Source of the DNA: Neurospora tetrasperma FGSC 2508
Taxonomy: Eukaryota > Ascomycota > Sordariomycetes > Sordariales > Sordariaceae
NCBI RefSeq assembly: GCF_000213175.1
Contig: NW_009799101.1
Span: forward strand, 3,683,645 to 3,747,644
Reading direction: 5' to 3'
DNA length: 64,000 bases
The notes beneath the pieces are model-generated. The model did not search any database, had not been told where the DNA came from, and was given only the letters and a program-made list of their open reading frames with translations. Every line of letters starts with the position of its first letter. The first letter of the stretch is position 1. Below are positions 1 to 12,019 of this stretch, one piece after another. Position numbers and translations under genes: made by a program.

Positions 1-23
1 CCCCCCCCCCCCCCCCCCCCCCC
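1..23. repeat. poly-C run at window edge
   Basis: Twenty-three consecutive C residues open the window. The sequence to 188 is the 3' flank of the acetoacetyl-CoA synthetase gene and shows nothing else. Homopolymer length is often unreliable in assemblies. Confidence 0.9.
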
Positions 24-188
24 AAACTTTATGTGTACCCATCTATCATGTTTATTTATCCCCAGACCAATCCCATATCATATCATATACCCATTGGCCA
101 TCCATAGATGTACATCCCATTCACCACAGCAAAATCACCTTTCTCTTCAGCGTCTTACAACGGGTCATCGATTTGCGTACTCATCCAC

Positions 189-2724
189 CTACTTAGGCAA
201 CTGCTCCTCCGCCGCCTTCGCCCACGTCCTAAACCACTCCAACGCCTCTGGATTCGCCACACTCGCATTCGTCTTCACCTTTAGCCCACTCAAAATCTGC
301 TTAACAGCAACCTCAATCTTCTTCCCATTCCCGGTCCTCGGAATGCCCGCCGGTCCGCATTCCTCCACCACGCCCGGTACATGTCTAGGACTCAATTCGC
401 GCTTAATCACGTTCTTGATCCGATCCCTCAGTTCCGAACTAAACGACTTGCCGGGCACCATGACCACAAAAAGGCAAACGGTCTCATCACGATCAAACTC
501 GCGTCTGCGGCCTACGCACACCGCGTCTTCGACTTCAGAAGCAAAAAAGCGGGTGAGCACGTTGTAGATCTCGGCAGACCCGAAGCGGACGCCGGCGGGC
601 TTGAGCACGCCGTCGGAGCGGCCCAGCATGACCAACGCCCCCGTGGACGGGTTCATGCGCACAAAGTCGCCGTGGTGCCACATGGTCGTGCCGAAGCGCT
701 CAAAGTAAGCGGCACGGTACTTGTCGTCGCCTCCGGGGCCGAAGAAAGTCAGAGGTTGGCAGGGGAACGGCTTGAGGCAGACGAGATCGCCTTCGGAGCC
801 GACGGGGTCGACAGGGCGGGGGTCGGAGGCGTCGGAGGCAGAATCGATTACGCTGATGGCCATTCCTAGACCGGCGCATTGGACTTCTCCCGCCCGGACC
901 GGGAGAAGAGGGCAAGGGGCGCCAAAGAGGGAGATGATGTCTGTGCCGCCGGTGATAGAGGCTAGGTTGATGGTAGAGGGAAAAGCAGTGTAGACGAAGG
1001 CAAAGGTGGAAGGGGGGAGGGGGGCGGCGGTGGAATAGATGGCTTCGAGAGAAGAGAGGTCGAGGTTGTGGACGGGATCAATGGGGCGTACGTTGTTGGC
1101 TTCGAGCGTGGTCAGGTAGGCGGCCGAGGTGCCGAAGTGGGTTACCTTCAGGGAGGAGAGCAGGCGCGGGAGGGATAGGTACCCGTGCGGGCGGAAGGGG
1201 GAGCCGGAGTAGAGGACCAGCGAGGCGCCACATGAGAGCGAGGAAACGGACCAGTGGTGCATCATCCACGAGGTGGTGGTGTAGTAGAGCATGCGCGATC
1301 GCGGGGAGAGGTTAGAGTGGATGAGGAGCTCCTTCTTGTGCTGGAGAAGGGTGCCGGCGGCGGTGTGGACGATGGCCTTGGGCAGGCCGGTGGTGCCGCT
1401 AGAATAGAGGACGTAGAGAGGATGTGAGGGAGGAAGCTGGGCGAAGACGAGGGGCTCCTCTTTGGGCGAGCTGTGAAGGAACTCATCGTACTCCTCGGCC
1501 TTGACGCCCTTGGCGCGGATCTCGTCCAGTCCGGTCTCGAAGTTCTGGAGGCCCTTAACTACGACAACGAGCTCGAGTCCGTGCTTCTGCAGCGCCTCGA
1601 CGACCTCGAGGGTCTTGGCCTTGCCGGACCACTCCTTGCCGTTGTAGAGAGTGGCATTATCGGAGAAGAGAACCTTGGGCTTGATCTGGACAAGACGGTC
1701 CAAGACGGCACTGACACCATTATCAGGGCTGATTCCCGTCCAGATGGCACCGAGGGAGGCAGCACTCAGTAGGGCGACTAAGGCTTGCACGTGGTTGGCA
1801 ACGAAGCCAGCAACAACACTACTTTCCTTCACTCCAGCAGCTCGGAGGGCATTGGAGCATTGCCGGACCTGCTCTCTCAGCTCGTCCCATGTGGTTTCGG
1901 TAAGGTGCTCGTCGTTTTCAGTGGCGGTGATGACAGCAACATCAGATCCGTTGACCTGGGCATTTCCAGGGAACAGGAGGTTCTCGGCGAAGTTTAGTCG
2001 GGCACCAGCAAAGAAGTCAGGCCTAGGGAACATGGGCGCATTTTCAGGGAGCACCTATAGTAGTCGACATGGTTAGTCTATTATAAGAAGCACTACACAG
2101 GTCTTTCCCTTATGTGCTGATTGGCTCGCCGTGTTTATTTCCCAATAGGGGTATGTTTAGGGGTATAGAGGTTCGCCGAAATAAATGTTGGGTAACCCTG
2201 ACGACGAACTGCGGCCATCAACATGGGCAAATGAGATGAGGTGAAATGTGTTCAAGCGACGCCCGTATGAGACAACAGTTCACCAACCCATCGCATCTAT
2301 AGCGAGATATTGTAGACATCCTTCCGGTCGTACAGTGTGCTTCGTGAACCGGAAGTGGGGGCTGAACAAAGTTGGGGTTGCCCGGGGTTCCCCATCTGTC
2401 CCCCCCTTTCCCTTGACCCCGCGGAAAAGAAAATGAGACGGTTCTTGAGAATGGAAAGCATATCATCCACGGAAGCCAGCGGGATCACATGAAGAAGGAC
2501 AAAAATACTTAACCACCCACCTCATCGAACAGCTTGGAATGCCTGATACCGGTAAAGTGCCATGCCTCTTCCCAGAAGGCGGTAACGTTGTCGACTGACC
2601 ACTTGTAGAGGGAGGGATAATCGTTGAGCTGGAGACCGTACTTGGAGTTTACATGCTCAAGGAACTTCCACATCTGCGTGGACTGGGGGTCCGGATGTCT
2701 CCAAAGCTCATTGGTGACCGTCAT
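189..2724 (-). CDS. acetoacetyl-CoA synthetase (two exons)
   Basis: Activates acetoacetate with ATP and CoA to acetoacetyl-CoA, as expected for this cytosolic ANL-superfamily enzyme. Exon 1 is 2724-2521 and exon 2 is 2054-189; the 466-bp intron (2055-2520) has a GTGGGT donor and a CTATAG acceptor. The join gives LFDEVLPENAP, continuous with the family, for a 689-residue protein of normal length. The N-terminus (LWRHPDPQSTQMWKF) and GARLNFAENLL are typical. The AMP-binding P-loop YSSGTTGLPKAIVH follows, then WHHGDFVRMNPSTGAL and GRSDGVLKPAGVRFGSAEIY. A C-terminal GIPRTGNGKKIE carries the expected catalytic lysine. Acetyl-CoA synthetase is less likely because the GARLNFAENLL and SGSPF segments fit acetoacetyl-CoA synthetases better. 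The start was chosen because MTVTNELWRH matches family N-termini, although the frame is open further upstream. The intron is several times longer than most others here. Confidence 0.93.
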
Positions 2725-5700
2725 GGTGAAGAATTGGAGATGATTAAGAAATATATCCGTTTTGATAAAAGACGCGTGAAGCGAGAATGAAGTCAACTTC
2801 AAAGAAAGAGATGCGTGGGTGAGGAGTGATGACGATTCGGGTTGTCGCGGGGAAACTTCCACAGTTGGGTCCGGGGTAACGGGGACTTGGACAGTTATCA
2901 GATTCCGATGGCCGAAATGGAGAATCTGGGGTTCGTCAATCTCGAAAAGAGGCTCTAACTGTTGCTCCTCCACTTTGCGTCCAATGCCCAGACCGAGAGT
3001 GGGAAACGCGTGGTGGTCGAAGTGTTGTGCGGTTAGGGTGGGTGTACGTGATCACCGAGGCTTCTGCTAGGTAGGGACGGTTGAAGGTTCCCGTCACCGT
3101 TACCGGGGGGGTCCATATTTTCGGGCTTGTAAGCTACCTACACAGTAGAGTGCTGGGTTCACAGACCATAGTAGCGCCGCAGTCTGCTGGTTCAATGCCG
3201 GGGCGGGCATGCCGCTCGAGTGCCAGATGCCGCCGACGATGGCCGCCAGAATTGCAGAATGCCACAGCTGGCTGGAAAGGCGGAAAGGCGGAAAGACGGA
3301 AATGGAAGAAAACTCGATGCTCGAGTGGCCGAGATCGTCCTCCTCCACCCCTCCGCGTTCCGATGGGATGGATGGCCCGAGGTTTGATAGGGACCCGTCC
3401 AAAGCCGAGTCTGGGCAAAGCTAGCTGCTACCTTGTACTTCTATGTACACTAGACATTGGAAACCGCTGCAGGTTCGCCAAGTGTTTCCCAAAGAGGTCT
3501 TGGGGTTGTTCCGTTGCTATTGTTCGACAGACAGTCTTTCGAGTTTGAAGAAACCAGAAATATTCATATTTTTTGACTTGTTAGATCCAGCTGGACAAGA
3601 CCAGCTTGTCGGAGAGTTGTGGAACGGTGTGTGGTTCTGTTGGAAAAAGTCGAGAAGGTCAAGTCCAAACTGCGGAGGCGGGGCCTCGCCGCAGTACATC
3701 CCGGATGAAGAAGCCATACCTTGCTTCCATCTCATCTTCCATCCCGTCAATCAATCAAATCAACATACGTACCTTGCATAGACTCAGCTGTCGGCATCCG
3801 TGATACCCATCAGCTCGAGGCAAGCCGTCATCATGATTCACGTCTCACGTCTGCAGTGATGGTCCTCCAAAAAGGTCTCTCTGTCTTCCTTGCTGTCGGG
3901 GTCAGCCAATTGCCAACGCAGACAGAGAGACAAAGTCACGCGATTGTTAGCAGTGCTTCTAGCGCGGCACAGGCCGGTTGCAATAGAAAAGGCGGCTGCA
4001 AGTCTCATGCGGTCCCGTGTGCTGCAATGCAGGCTCTGCATCACCACATCATCGCCATCAAACCGCTTCAGGACAGGCCGTGATCGCAGACCTTGACCGC
4101 CAAACTACAAAAGAGAGAATCCAGCAACCTGCGACGAGCTGCGATCATTCCTTGCGAAGGGCGAGCCATGTTCCAGTCTCTTTTTGCCAAGCGTCCGAGG
4201 TGTCCATATCTTGGTGGAGAACCGCCATCACACCATGGGCGCATCAATGCAGCAGGGCTGTGGTTGACTGCTGGGGCTGATGATAATTCCGCCCTAGATC
4301 GTTGATCAGGCATCAACCCAAGGGCGAGAGAGTAATGTACATAGGCGATGCTGAGCGGGAGGATAATCCGTTGAAATTGGGCGTGTGGGAACTGGAAAGA
4401 GATGTGTGCTGTTCGCATCATGATATAGGGTTTTTTTTTCCCTGAGATCCCTTCATTTCCGAAGTGCTCGGTGGCAATGGTACACAACACATCGAGACAC
4501 TCAGAGTTCCTTGCCTAGTCGGGAACAAGGTCGGCTGGTGATTGGCACATTCGCCGATGTGTCGCGCCTGGACAATTCCGTGTCCATGGTGCCTGCAGTG
4601 GCTCGAGGCGATCCCATCTCAGGAACGTACACTACTAATTGTCTAACATTGATCCTGTCGAGGTGCAGGCAGTGTCGGAGTCTTCCTGAGTCCGAGAGCC
4701 GTTGGAGTCTTGTCTCAAGCCATAACGCCGGCTTTATACCTTGACGATAGCTAGTAACGACCTGTCTATCACAGTCTGCTTGAGCAGAAGCCAGTGAGCC
4801 AGTTGGAAAAGAAACGTGCGAGCAAACGACACTTTGATCAGCTTCAAGAAGCACAAAGGCCGAGCAATTGATAAAAAGTCCCGTCATCGAGCACAAGACC
4901 ACCAACCGATCCCACCGATCCGGAGTGTTCGGGAGATACGGAGGACCTTGGTTGGATGCGCTAACAAGTCCAGACTGCCAGTACTAAAGTACACGGTACA
5001 CATCTCACAAGGGCGCGGCCGCATGATTCAGCGGTATCACGGTACATGACTGAATAACGCCAACAACAGCTCAAGTCTCCAATCGTTGCTCTCTTGTCAG
5101 ACTCGCAGTGACTGGCCAAATTAACGTGTGGCTGCGAAGCAACGAAAGCAACACCGGGGAGACCGGGGTCAACAGCTCGCTGGCAGTGCCGCGCTCATTG
5201 GCCGTCCGCAATCGGGTCCCACAATTTCGGACGGCTGCGGTGGGAATATGGTGGACTGGGGTGGATTTTGTCGCTCCGACTTGTGGTGGGTTGTCTTTGA
5301 ACCACTGGTGAGCTGCCCGCTGTTGTGATGCCTGTGCCCCTTTCCGCAATTCATTGAAATCTTCTGCCTCGTCCACTCTTTTCCCAGACAGCCGACGCCC
5401 TCGACTCTTCCAAGACAACCGTGACCTGTCCTGCACATCAACAAGGGGCGAGGGTGTAGCAGAGTCGTAAAAGGGCGACACTCGACTGCGACGACAAGCG
5501 CGACGACGTTCCCCTCTCTTAGTTTGCTTTTCTTCCCGCCGACACCGCCTACCGCTACCGCCCAAGAGGTTCCGTCGCGACCGCCTTTTTGTCTCCAAAA
5601 CTATAATCGCTCGATCCAGTTTTCAATCTCGTCGCCGCCTTTGTACGTTGCTCTTGGAGGCTGTTGTACCTGTACACACGTCTTGGATGATAGGGCAGGT

Positions 5701-6243
5701 GAGTGTTTCGAATACTGCTTTCCATCTTCCGTCTCTCCCTTTTCCTCGCGGCGGAGCCAAGGCGATGGATAGGTGTTGCACCCAGGCGGTAAATGGACGG
5801 GAATGGTTGGAAGTGGAAGCTGCTCCTGTTGTACACCCGCAAGGGCATCTTGGTATCTGGGAGCCGCTACCACATGCAAGGAGCTTGATTGGACCTGCAT
5901 TGGCAGCGCTGTGCATTGCCTGCGTCTCGTCATTTGACATGGCCATCATATGTTTCGAGCATGCGAAAGCGGCATACCAGCATAGCATCTCCACAGTTGC
6001 TCTGTGGTTAGCAGGAACTCCATCATTCCCAAATTGTTGCGATAACTCGTCTTCTCCCTTGGCTTCGCTCGCGGCCCGTCTCATTATCAAGTAATCCTTC
6101 TAGGCCACCTTGCTGATATCTCTCTATTACAGCATCTGTTGGAGTTAGCATTTGCGCATCGCTCTACCTCCTACGCGTCCTGAAAGCGGCGGTCGTCTGC
6201 TTGTATCCAACCACCTAGTTGCGCCCTCACTTGCGCCCTAGAC
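2725..6243. other. 3.5-kb divergent intergenic region
   Basis: This region lies between the divergent acetoacetyl-CoA synthetase and LCB2 genes and should hold both promoters. Small open frames on both strands (up to 175 codons at 5071-5598) show no recognisable domain and overlap without order, so I do not call them genes. The last 700 bp probably form the LCB2 5' leader. Confidence 0.6.
5699..6132 (+). other. probable 5'-UTR intron of LCB2
   Basis: A strong donor (GGGCAG|GTGAGT) at 5699 and an acceptor preceded by a pyrimidine-rich stretch with a CTGAT element (ending TATTACAG at 6132) bracket 434 bp, about 110 bp before the LCB2 start codon. Several short upstream ATGs lie inside and would be removed by splicing. 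This is inferred from splice motifs alone. Confidence 0.4.
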
Positions 6244-8235
6244 ATGCCCCGAAGGATTACCAACCCTTTTTCCTCCTCCTCCTCTTCCTCCACTATGCCG
6301 AACCCTGACAGGGCCGCCGAGCGAAGGCCGTCTCTGTCCAAAGCCACCCGCATCGCCCAGTTCTTCTCTTCGCCCAAGAGCAAGGATCAGCTCTCGGAAA
6401 AGCAGGCCCTCCAGGCCATGCAACAGAACCAGGGCGCCGGTACGGCGACAAGCATTTTGTCGCTGCCCTCCATTTCACTCTCCGAGGACCTCAACAGCCA
6501 TGAGTCCACCACTCTTTTCCAGCCCCCCTCCCTCGAGGAAACGCTCAAGCGCCAACGCGCCGAGGCCCAGTTCGGTCCTCTGAACAGCCAGAGCCACCGC
6601 TACATTAGCACACACGATGGCAGCACTCTCGAGCCGCCCGTTGAAGACGAGCCCCCATATTATTACGTCCTCACTACTTATCTCAGCTACCTTATCCTAA
6701 TATTCTTCGGTCACGCCCGCGACTTTTTCGGCAAGAGATTCGGCGACCAGAACCACTACAAGGCACTCCGGGCTCAGAACGGCTACGCACCCCTGAACGA
6801 CGATTTCGACAACTTCTACGTTCGCAGACTCAAGATGCGCATCGACGACTGCTTCGCCAGACCCACCACTGGCGTCCCTGGCCGCTACATCACTCTCCTT
6901 GACCGCAAGTCTGATGACTTCAATCGCAACTACCAGTACACCGGTACCTGCACCGAGACCCTGAACATGAGCTCGTACAACTATCTTGGTTTCGCCCAGT
7001 CCGTTGGCCCTTGCGCCGATGCCGTTGAGGAGTGCGTTCGCAAGTATGGCCTCAGCGCCTGCAGCCCTCGCGCGGATACTGGTACTTCTGATCTCGCTCT
7101 CGAGGTTGAACGCGAAATTGCAAAGTTCGTTGGCAAGCCCGCTGCCATGGTTTTCTCGATGGGCTTCGTCACCAACGCTGGTTCCTTCCCTGCGCTCGTC
7201 TCCAAGGGTGATCTCATCATTTCCGATGAGCTCAACCACGCCTCCATTCGTATCGGTGCCCGTTTGTCTGGAGCGGTCATCAAGTCGTTCAAGCACAACA
7301 ATATGGAGGATCTCGAGAAGCTGCTTCGTGAGGCTATTGCCCAGGGTCAGCCCCGCACTCACCGCCCCTGGAAGAAGATCCTTGTCGCTATCGAAGGTCT
7401 CTACTCGATGGAGGGAACCATGTGCGATCTGCCCGGTATTTTGGCTCTCAAGAAGAAGTACAAGTTCTTCCTCTACATCGATGAGGCTCACAGTATCGGT
7501 GCTGTTGGTGCCAACGGCCGTGGTGTCTGCGATTACTTCAATGTCGATCCTGCTGAAGTTGATATTCTCATGGGAACTTTGACCAAGTCTTTCGGTGCTA
7601 ATGGCGGTTACGTTGCGGCCGAGAAGCACATCATCGATAAGCTCAAGGCTACCAATGCCGCTACCCTCCTTGGTGAATCGCCTGCTCCTGCTGTTCTGAT
7701 GCAGATTCTCGCTTCGCTCAAGATTATTGAGGGTGAGCTTGTTCCCGGTCAAGGCGAGGAGCGTCTTCAGCGCATTGCCTTCAACTCTCGCTATCTCCGT
7801 CTCGGTCTCAAGCGTCTTGGCTTCATTGTTTACGGCCACGACGACTCCCCTATCATTCCCGTCATGCTTTACAACCCCGGCAAGATTTCTGCTTTTAGCC
7901 ACGAAATGCTGAAGCGCAAGATCGCGGTCGTCGTTGTTGGATATCCCGCTACACCTCTCATCAGCTCTCGTGCCCGCTTCTGCGTATCAGCTGCACACAA
8001 CAAGGACGATCTTGATCGCCTCCTTGCTGCCTGCGACGAAGTGGGTGACATTCTCCAGATCAAGTTCTCTACCGGTGTCGCGGGAGGTCTCGAACCCTTG
8101 CCTGCAGGTGTTACCCCCGAGATGGAGAAGGAGTACATTAAGGCTAAGGGCCAGGCTCTCATCAAGCCACCTAGGTGGAAGCTGGAGGACGTCATTGCAC
8201 GTGGTGTCGAGGACGCCAAGCGGACACTGAGGTAA
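6244..8235 (+). CDS. lcb2: serine palmitoyltransferase subunit 2 (LCB2)
   Basis: Catalytic, PLP-binding subunit of serine palmitoyltransferase, which condenses serine and palmitoyl-CoA to 3-ketodihydrosphingosine at the ER, the first step of sphingolipid synthesis. It is one uninterrupted frame of 663 codons. Residues 1-130 are Ser-rich and poorly conserved. A hydrophobic segment at about 139-158 (YYYVLTTYLSYLILIFFGHA) is the expected membrane anchor. The alpha-oxoamine synthase fold follows: NMSSYNYLGF, the substrate-site region VFSMGFVTNAG, IDEAHSIGAVG, and the PLP lysine at about residue 448 in GTLTKSFGANGGY. This lysine separates LCB2 from the inactive LCB1 subunit. The first ATG was used; a second in-frame ATG lies 17 codons on. 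A spliced 5' leader is likely. The neighbouring genes are functionally unrelated. Confidence 0.96.
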   Translation: MPRRITNPFSSSSSSSTMPNPDRAAERRPSLSKATRIAQFFSSPKSKDQLSEKQALQAMQQNQGAGTATSILSLPSISLSEDLNSHESTTLFQPPSLEETLKRQRAEAQFGPLNSQSHRYISTHDGSTLEPPVEDEPPYYYVLTTYLSYLILIFFGHARDFFGKRFGDQNHYKALRAQNGYAPLNDDFDNFYVRRLKMRIDDCFARPTTGVPGRYITLLDRKSDDFNRNYQYTGTCTETLNMSSYNYLGFAQSVGPCADAVEECVRKYGLSACSPRADTGTSDLALEVEREIAKFVGKPAAMVFSMGFVTNAGSFPALVSKGDLIISDELNHASIRIGARLSGAVIKSFKHNNMEDLEKLLREAIAQGQPRTHRPWKKILVAIEGLYSMEGTMCDLPGILALKKKYKFFLYIDEAHSIGAVGANGRGVCDYFNVDPAEVDILMGTLTKSFGANGGYVAAEKHIIDKLKATNAATLLGESPAPAVLMQILASLKIIEGELVPGQGEERLQRIAFNSRYLRLGLKRLGFIVYGHDDSPIIPVMLYNPGKISAFSHEMLKRKIAVVVVGYPATPLISSRARFCVSAAHNKDDLDRLLAACDEVGDILQIKFSTGVAGGLEPLPAGVTPEMEKEYIKAKGQALIKPPRWKLEDVIARGVEDAKRTLR

Positions 8236-9288
8236 AATGCTCGTTGGACGATTGTGTGTGGTAGCGCCTGGCACTCACTTGAAAGGGCCGGTGCAATTGT
8301 ATATATAGTACTAGGCGGCTAGGGCACGCTAACCATGTGCCTCCTCTTGGGAATCTTCTTTGCCCTTTGGGCATCATGAGGATGTCGATTGACATCTCTC
8401 TTTTCTTTCCTGCTATCGGCAGGATTTTCATGGTTTTAATGAGGGTATGCCAGGGATGGGCCTAATGTTTAAAACGTTCAAGAGAAAGCAATGGGACGGA
8501 AGCCGAATGAGCAAAGCATGGCCTATTGCAAAGGTTTGCTCATTTAATATGATATCAGCTTTGGAGTTGGGTTGGTTAGGGTGATCAACTGTACGAAAAT
8601 GAATGTGCACAAGGGGGTCTTAATGACGCACAAAGCAATAGACCACTATAAAGGAAAGATCCTTCAATGTAAAAACATATCACAATGAATCATTACATAT
8701 ATTAACTCAACGCTACATAGATCTTTTGGTCTGTCTGGATATGTAATCTTGGACTGCTCTGGTGAGTGTGGTACAGGCAGACCACTTCATCCTCCTCCAA
8801 TACTACCCCGCCTAAAACACGTGAACCCGCGCTCATCACCACTTTTTTTTTTCATCATGGTACGACGCGAGCTTCATCCATCAGCGCGTCGCATTTCCAA
8901 TAGACTGGAGACTTGCGATGAATTGTGCAGCTTTTTAGGCATGAATCCGGATACTGCACGTGGGATTGTGTCTTGCAGCATCGTGCCTCAAACCTCGAAG
9001 TGCTTGCTCATCAAATCGCCTCGCTCGACTCCTCCACCTCGTCCACTATCTTCCACCTTGCTGTTAAACGACGGATTTTGCCTGATCGACAAGCATCAAT
9101 CGAGATCGCCGATTCAAGTCGATCGTTAAAACATCAATTCAACTCTCACTCAGCTTTGCATCCTTACTGGCATTCTCTCAAATCCAGGACAGGCCTCTTC
9201 CGTTTGCATCCTGCGCCACTTTGACCTCTCTGCATCGCTTTTATCCCATTCCTCAAACCAACACCCATTTCAACCCAGAGCCGCAACC
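8236..9288. other. intergenic region, LCB2 3' end to DUF4211 gene promoter
   Basis: About 1.05 kb with the LCB2 3' UTR and the promoter and leader of the next gene. No coding, RNA or repeat feature was recognised. The final 200 bp is C/T-rich, as in many fungal leaders. Confidence 0.6.
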
Positions 9289-11647
9289 ATGCCACCAGGG
9301 AAAAGGACCAGAAAGCCGAGACAACAAACCTTAGAGGCTTCCTTGGGTGAGTTTGCCGTCAAATCTATGGTACCCTTCCGAACCATTCGTCTATTCATTC
9401 CCCCTCATTCTTCCCTCACTCGTAGCGGATTTGACCAACCTCATTGACCTTGATCTAACAAAAACTCCCAAGGCCAACCAAGAATCAAACCCCCAACCGT
9501 CAAGAAAATATCTACCCGCAGCAGCAGTTCCAGTACGAGTACGAAAGGCAAAGAACCACTGGATTTGGCCAGATCCCCAGCGGCGACAGCCATGGCCCCG
9601 GCGCGACAGCGACAGCGACAACGGGAGGACATCTCCCCAGACCGGCAACTCCCCGCCTCCTCAGCAGTCTTCATCCCCAAGATCTCCACAGCCGAGGCCA
9701 AGAAGCGGACCATCGTCATTGACGACGACTCGGACTCTACTTCCGAGGCGGAAGACTACGGTGGGGCCGCGTTTGAGTATGACGACTTACCTGTGTTTTC
9801 GTCCCAAGCTGTAGTGACGGTAACACATAACCCCCGCGCTGCTGCCTCTGCTGCTGCTGGTAGTCGTGATCAAAAGGAGGTTATTGTGCTGGATGAGGAG
9901 GATGAGGATGACGACATGCCGCTGCCTACTCAGCGTACTAGAGGTGTGAAGAGGCAGATGGCGGCTGTGTCTGATGAGGATGAGGATGAAGATGAGGGGA
10001 AGCGTGAGGGCAACGTCAAGGAGAAGGCTGGGGTTGATGACGAGGGCGAGGAAGAGGACTCAGACTCTGACCGAGTTTTGTCGTCGGCAGTCAGGAAAAG
10101 GGCAACGAGGCGCGGTGGAGTGAAGGAGTCGAGTCCGACGAAGAAGAGACGGCTGATCAGGAGAGGGAATCCATCCTCGGCAAGCTCGGCTAAGGAGGAA
10201 GAGAATTCAGATGATTATAAGCCTCGTCGCCTAGGCAAGGGCAGGCTAAAGGTTGCTACCGGTACGGGTAGCTCATCTGCTGCCACGTCCTCAACAGAAT
10301 CACGACCCGTTAGGGCCAAGCGTCGAGTCAAAAAGCCCATGACGGAGAAGGAGAGAGCGAGAGAGCTACTGAGGCGCAAGCGGGTGGGCGAACCTATCGA
10401 TGACTTGGAGAACGTGGAGGAAGATGAGGACTCGGAGGTCGAGCTACCTAAAAGGGGCTACTACGACACAGACTCGGATAATCCTGCTCTTTCGGAGTTT
10501 GAGGACGAGGAAACGGACGAGGAAGAGATTGTCAAAGAAGAGGAGATGGAAAAAAAGAAGGGAAAAGGAAAGACGGAAACGAAGGACAGCAAGAAGACCA
10601 GAAAGAAAGACAAGAAGGGCAAGAAGCGAAGAGAGATATCCCCTGATTCGGAGGATACCGAAGACAACGACGAAAAGCGCAACGCAGGTTCCTATGAAGA
10701 TGAAGAGATGCAGGATTTCATCTCTGAAGACGACTCCGACGCCCCTATTGGCGCACCCGACGAGATTGGTATCCCGCTCGAGTTCACTAGGCACGCACAT
10801 AAGCCGCTCAAGGAACACTTCCGCGACGTAGTTGAGTGGCTAGTTCATTACAAAATCCACCCTAAATTCCCGGAGAAAACTGCCGGGTTGTATAGGCTCG
10901 GCTGGAGGAAGCTCGATGATGAGGTCCGTGGCTTGGCCCAGAGTAAGTTCGCTTCTTCGGCTTGGAAGACGGACTTTTACATGGCGTTAAGGGCCCGGCC
11001 CTATTATACTAGTGGTGAGACGCATGAGCAAAGTATTTTCTTTAGCAACTGCGCGGCGTGTGGAAGGAGCGGACATCCTGCAAAGTGAGTTGTTATGTCA
11101 TTTTTCTTTTCCCTTTCTTTCCCCTCAAAACTAACCTCACCACCCGCCACCCAGATTTGAAATCGCCTTCTCTGGCTCCCCTTATTACAAAGATTTTTCC
11201 CACCCAAGATTCCTCGAAGCCGTCCCCAACAACAACCCCTCCCCTTCCCCCGATGACGAAGGCGGTGATCCAGATGAGAACGATGCTGACGGCAACACCA
11301 TCCCCGCCGCCTCGCGACACTGGAAGATTGGCTCTGTATGCCACTCCAACGCCGAGACGGCCCACAACCTGCTGCACTGGCAGTACGCCCTGCTGGACTG
11401 GGTCGACACCCGCCTATCGGAAGACGGACACCTGGCTGCTGCTGCTGCTATTTCGAAAAAGCGCGAGGGTGAAAGCAAAGAGAAGCGCAAAAAGAGAACA
11501 ACAAAAAAGAAGTATAAGCTGGTGGCCAAGATTGTGAGCGAGTGGGAGGCGAATGGCACGGTCAAGGCGCTGTTTCGCGAGTTTAAGGATATGCTGGAGG
11601 CGGCGAGGAATAAGAGCACGGCGGGGCCGAGGGTGCAGAAGAGGTGA
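9289..11647 (+). CDS. charged nuclear-type protein with DUF4211-like C-terminus (three exons)
   Basis: Exons are 9289-9346, 9473-11084 and 11155-11647; both introns (126 and 70 bp) have GTGAGT donors, and the joins are in phase (TLEASLG|QPRIKPP and HPAK|FEIAF). The product is 720 residues. Residues 1-430 are low complexity: acidic patches (EDEDEDE), Ser-rich stretches and Lys/Arg blocks (KKRRLIRR, KKTRKKDKKGKKRR) that look like nuclear localisation signals. The ordered part begins near GIPLEFTRHAHKPLKEHF and runs to the end. It carries CAACGRSGHPAK, then VCHSNAETAHNLLHWQYALL, a pattern I associate with the fungal DUF4211 family; the cysteines and histidines could bind metal. A chromatin or nucleic-acid role would fit the composition, but function is unknown. 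The tail is again basic. Confidence 0.82.
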
Positions 11648-12019
11648 TTTACGTGAGGTACGGAAGGGATATAACTACCTTACCCCTGTGGGAGCCCAAG
11701 GAGACTGGTTGGGGGAAGGAGGGAATTGCCTTGCATGTTTGCGTTGAAGGCAGTGGGCGGCTCTATCTCGGAAAGGAGGAAGGAGCAAAGGCCCTTGTGG
11801 TGGTAGAAGTGGCATGTGGCAGCCTTGCTCAATATGCGGCCGAGTTTTTTCTTGCTTTGTTTCAAAGACGGTTGGGGAAGGACTTCATTTTCCTGACCTG
11901 TTTGGCCGCTCAGCTTTTACAGATACCTATTATCCTGGCAGTCAATTCGACACTAAACATCACTTCCGCTCTTTCCATTCCTATAACTTCACTCAACAAC
12001 CATACTCTCAATCGCTTTT
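11648..12019. other. convergent 3' intergenic region
   Basis: The 372 bp between the stop codons of two convergent genes should hold both 3' UTRs. Nothing else was seen. Confidence 0.6.

Noticed and set aside
5071-5598. 175-codon Arg-rich minus-strand frame
   Set aside because: It is antisense to the probable LCB2 leader; the composition reflects C/T-rich leader sequence rather than a protein.
6697-7902. 401-codon open frame antisense to LCB2
   Set aside because: Same explanation: a shadow of a well-conserved enzyme gene with biased codon use.
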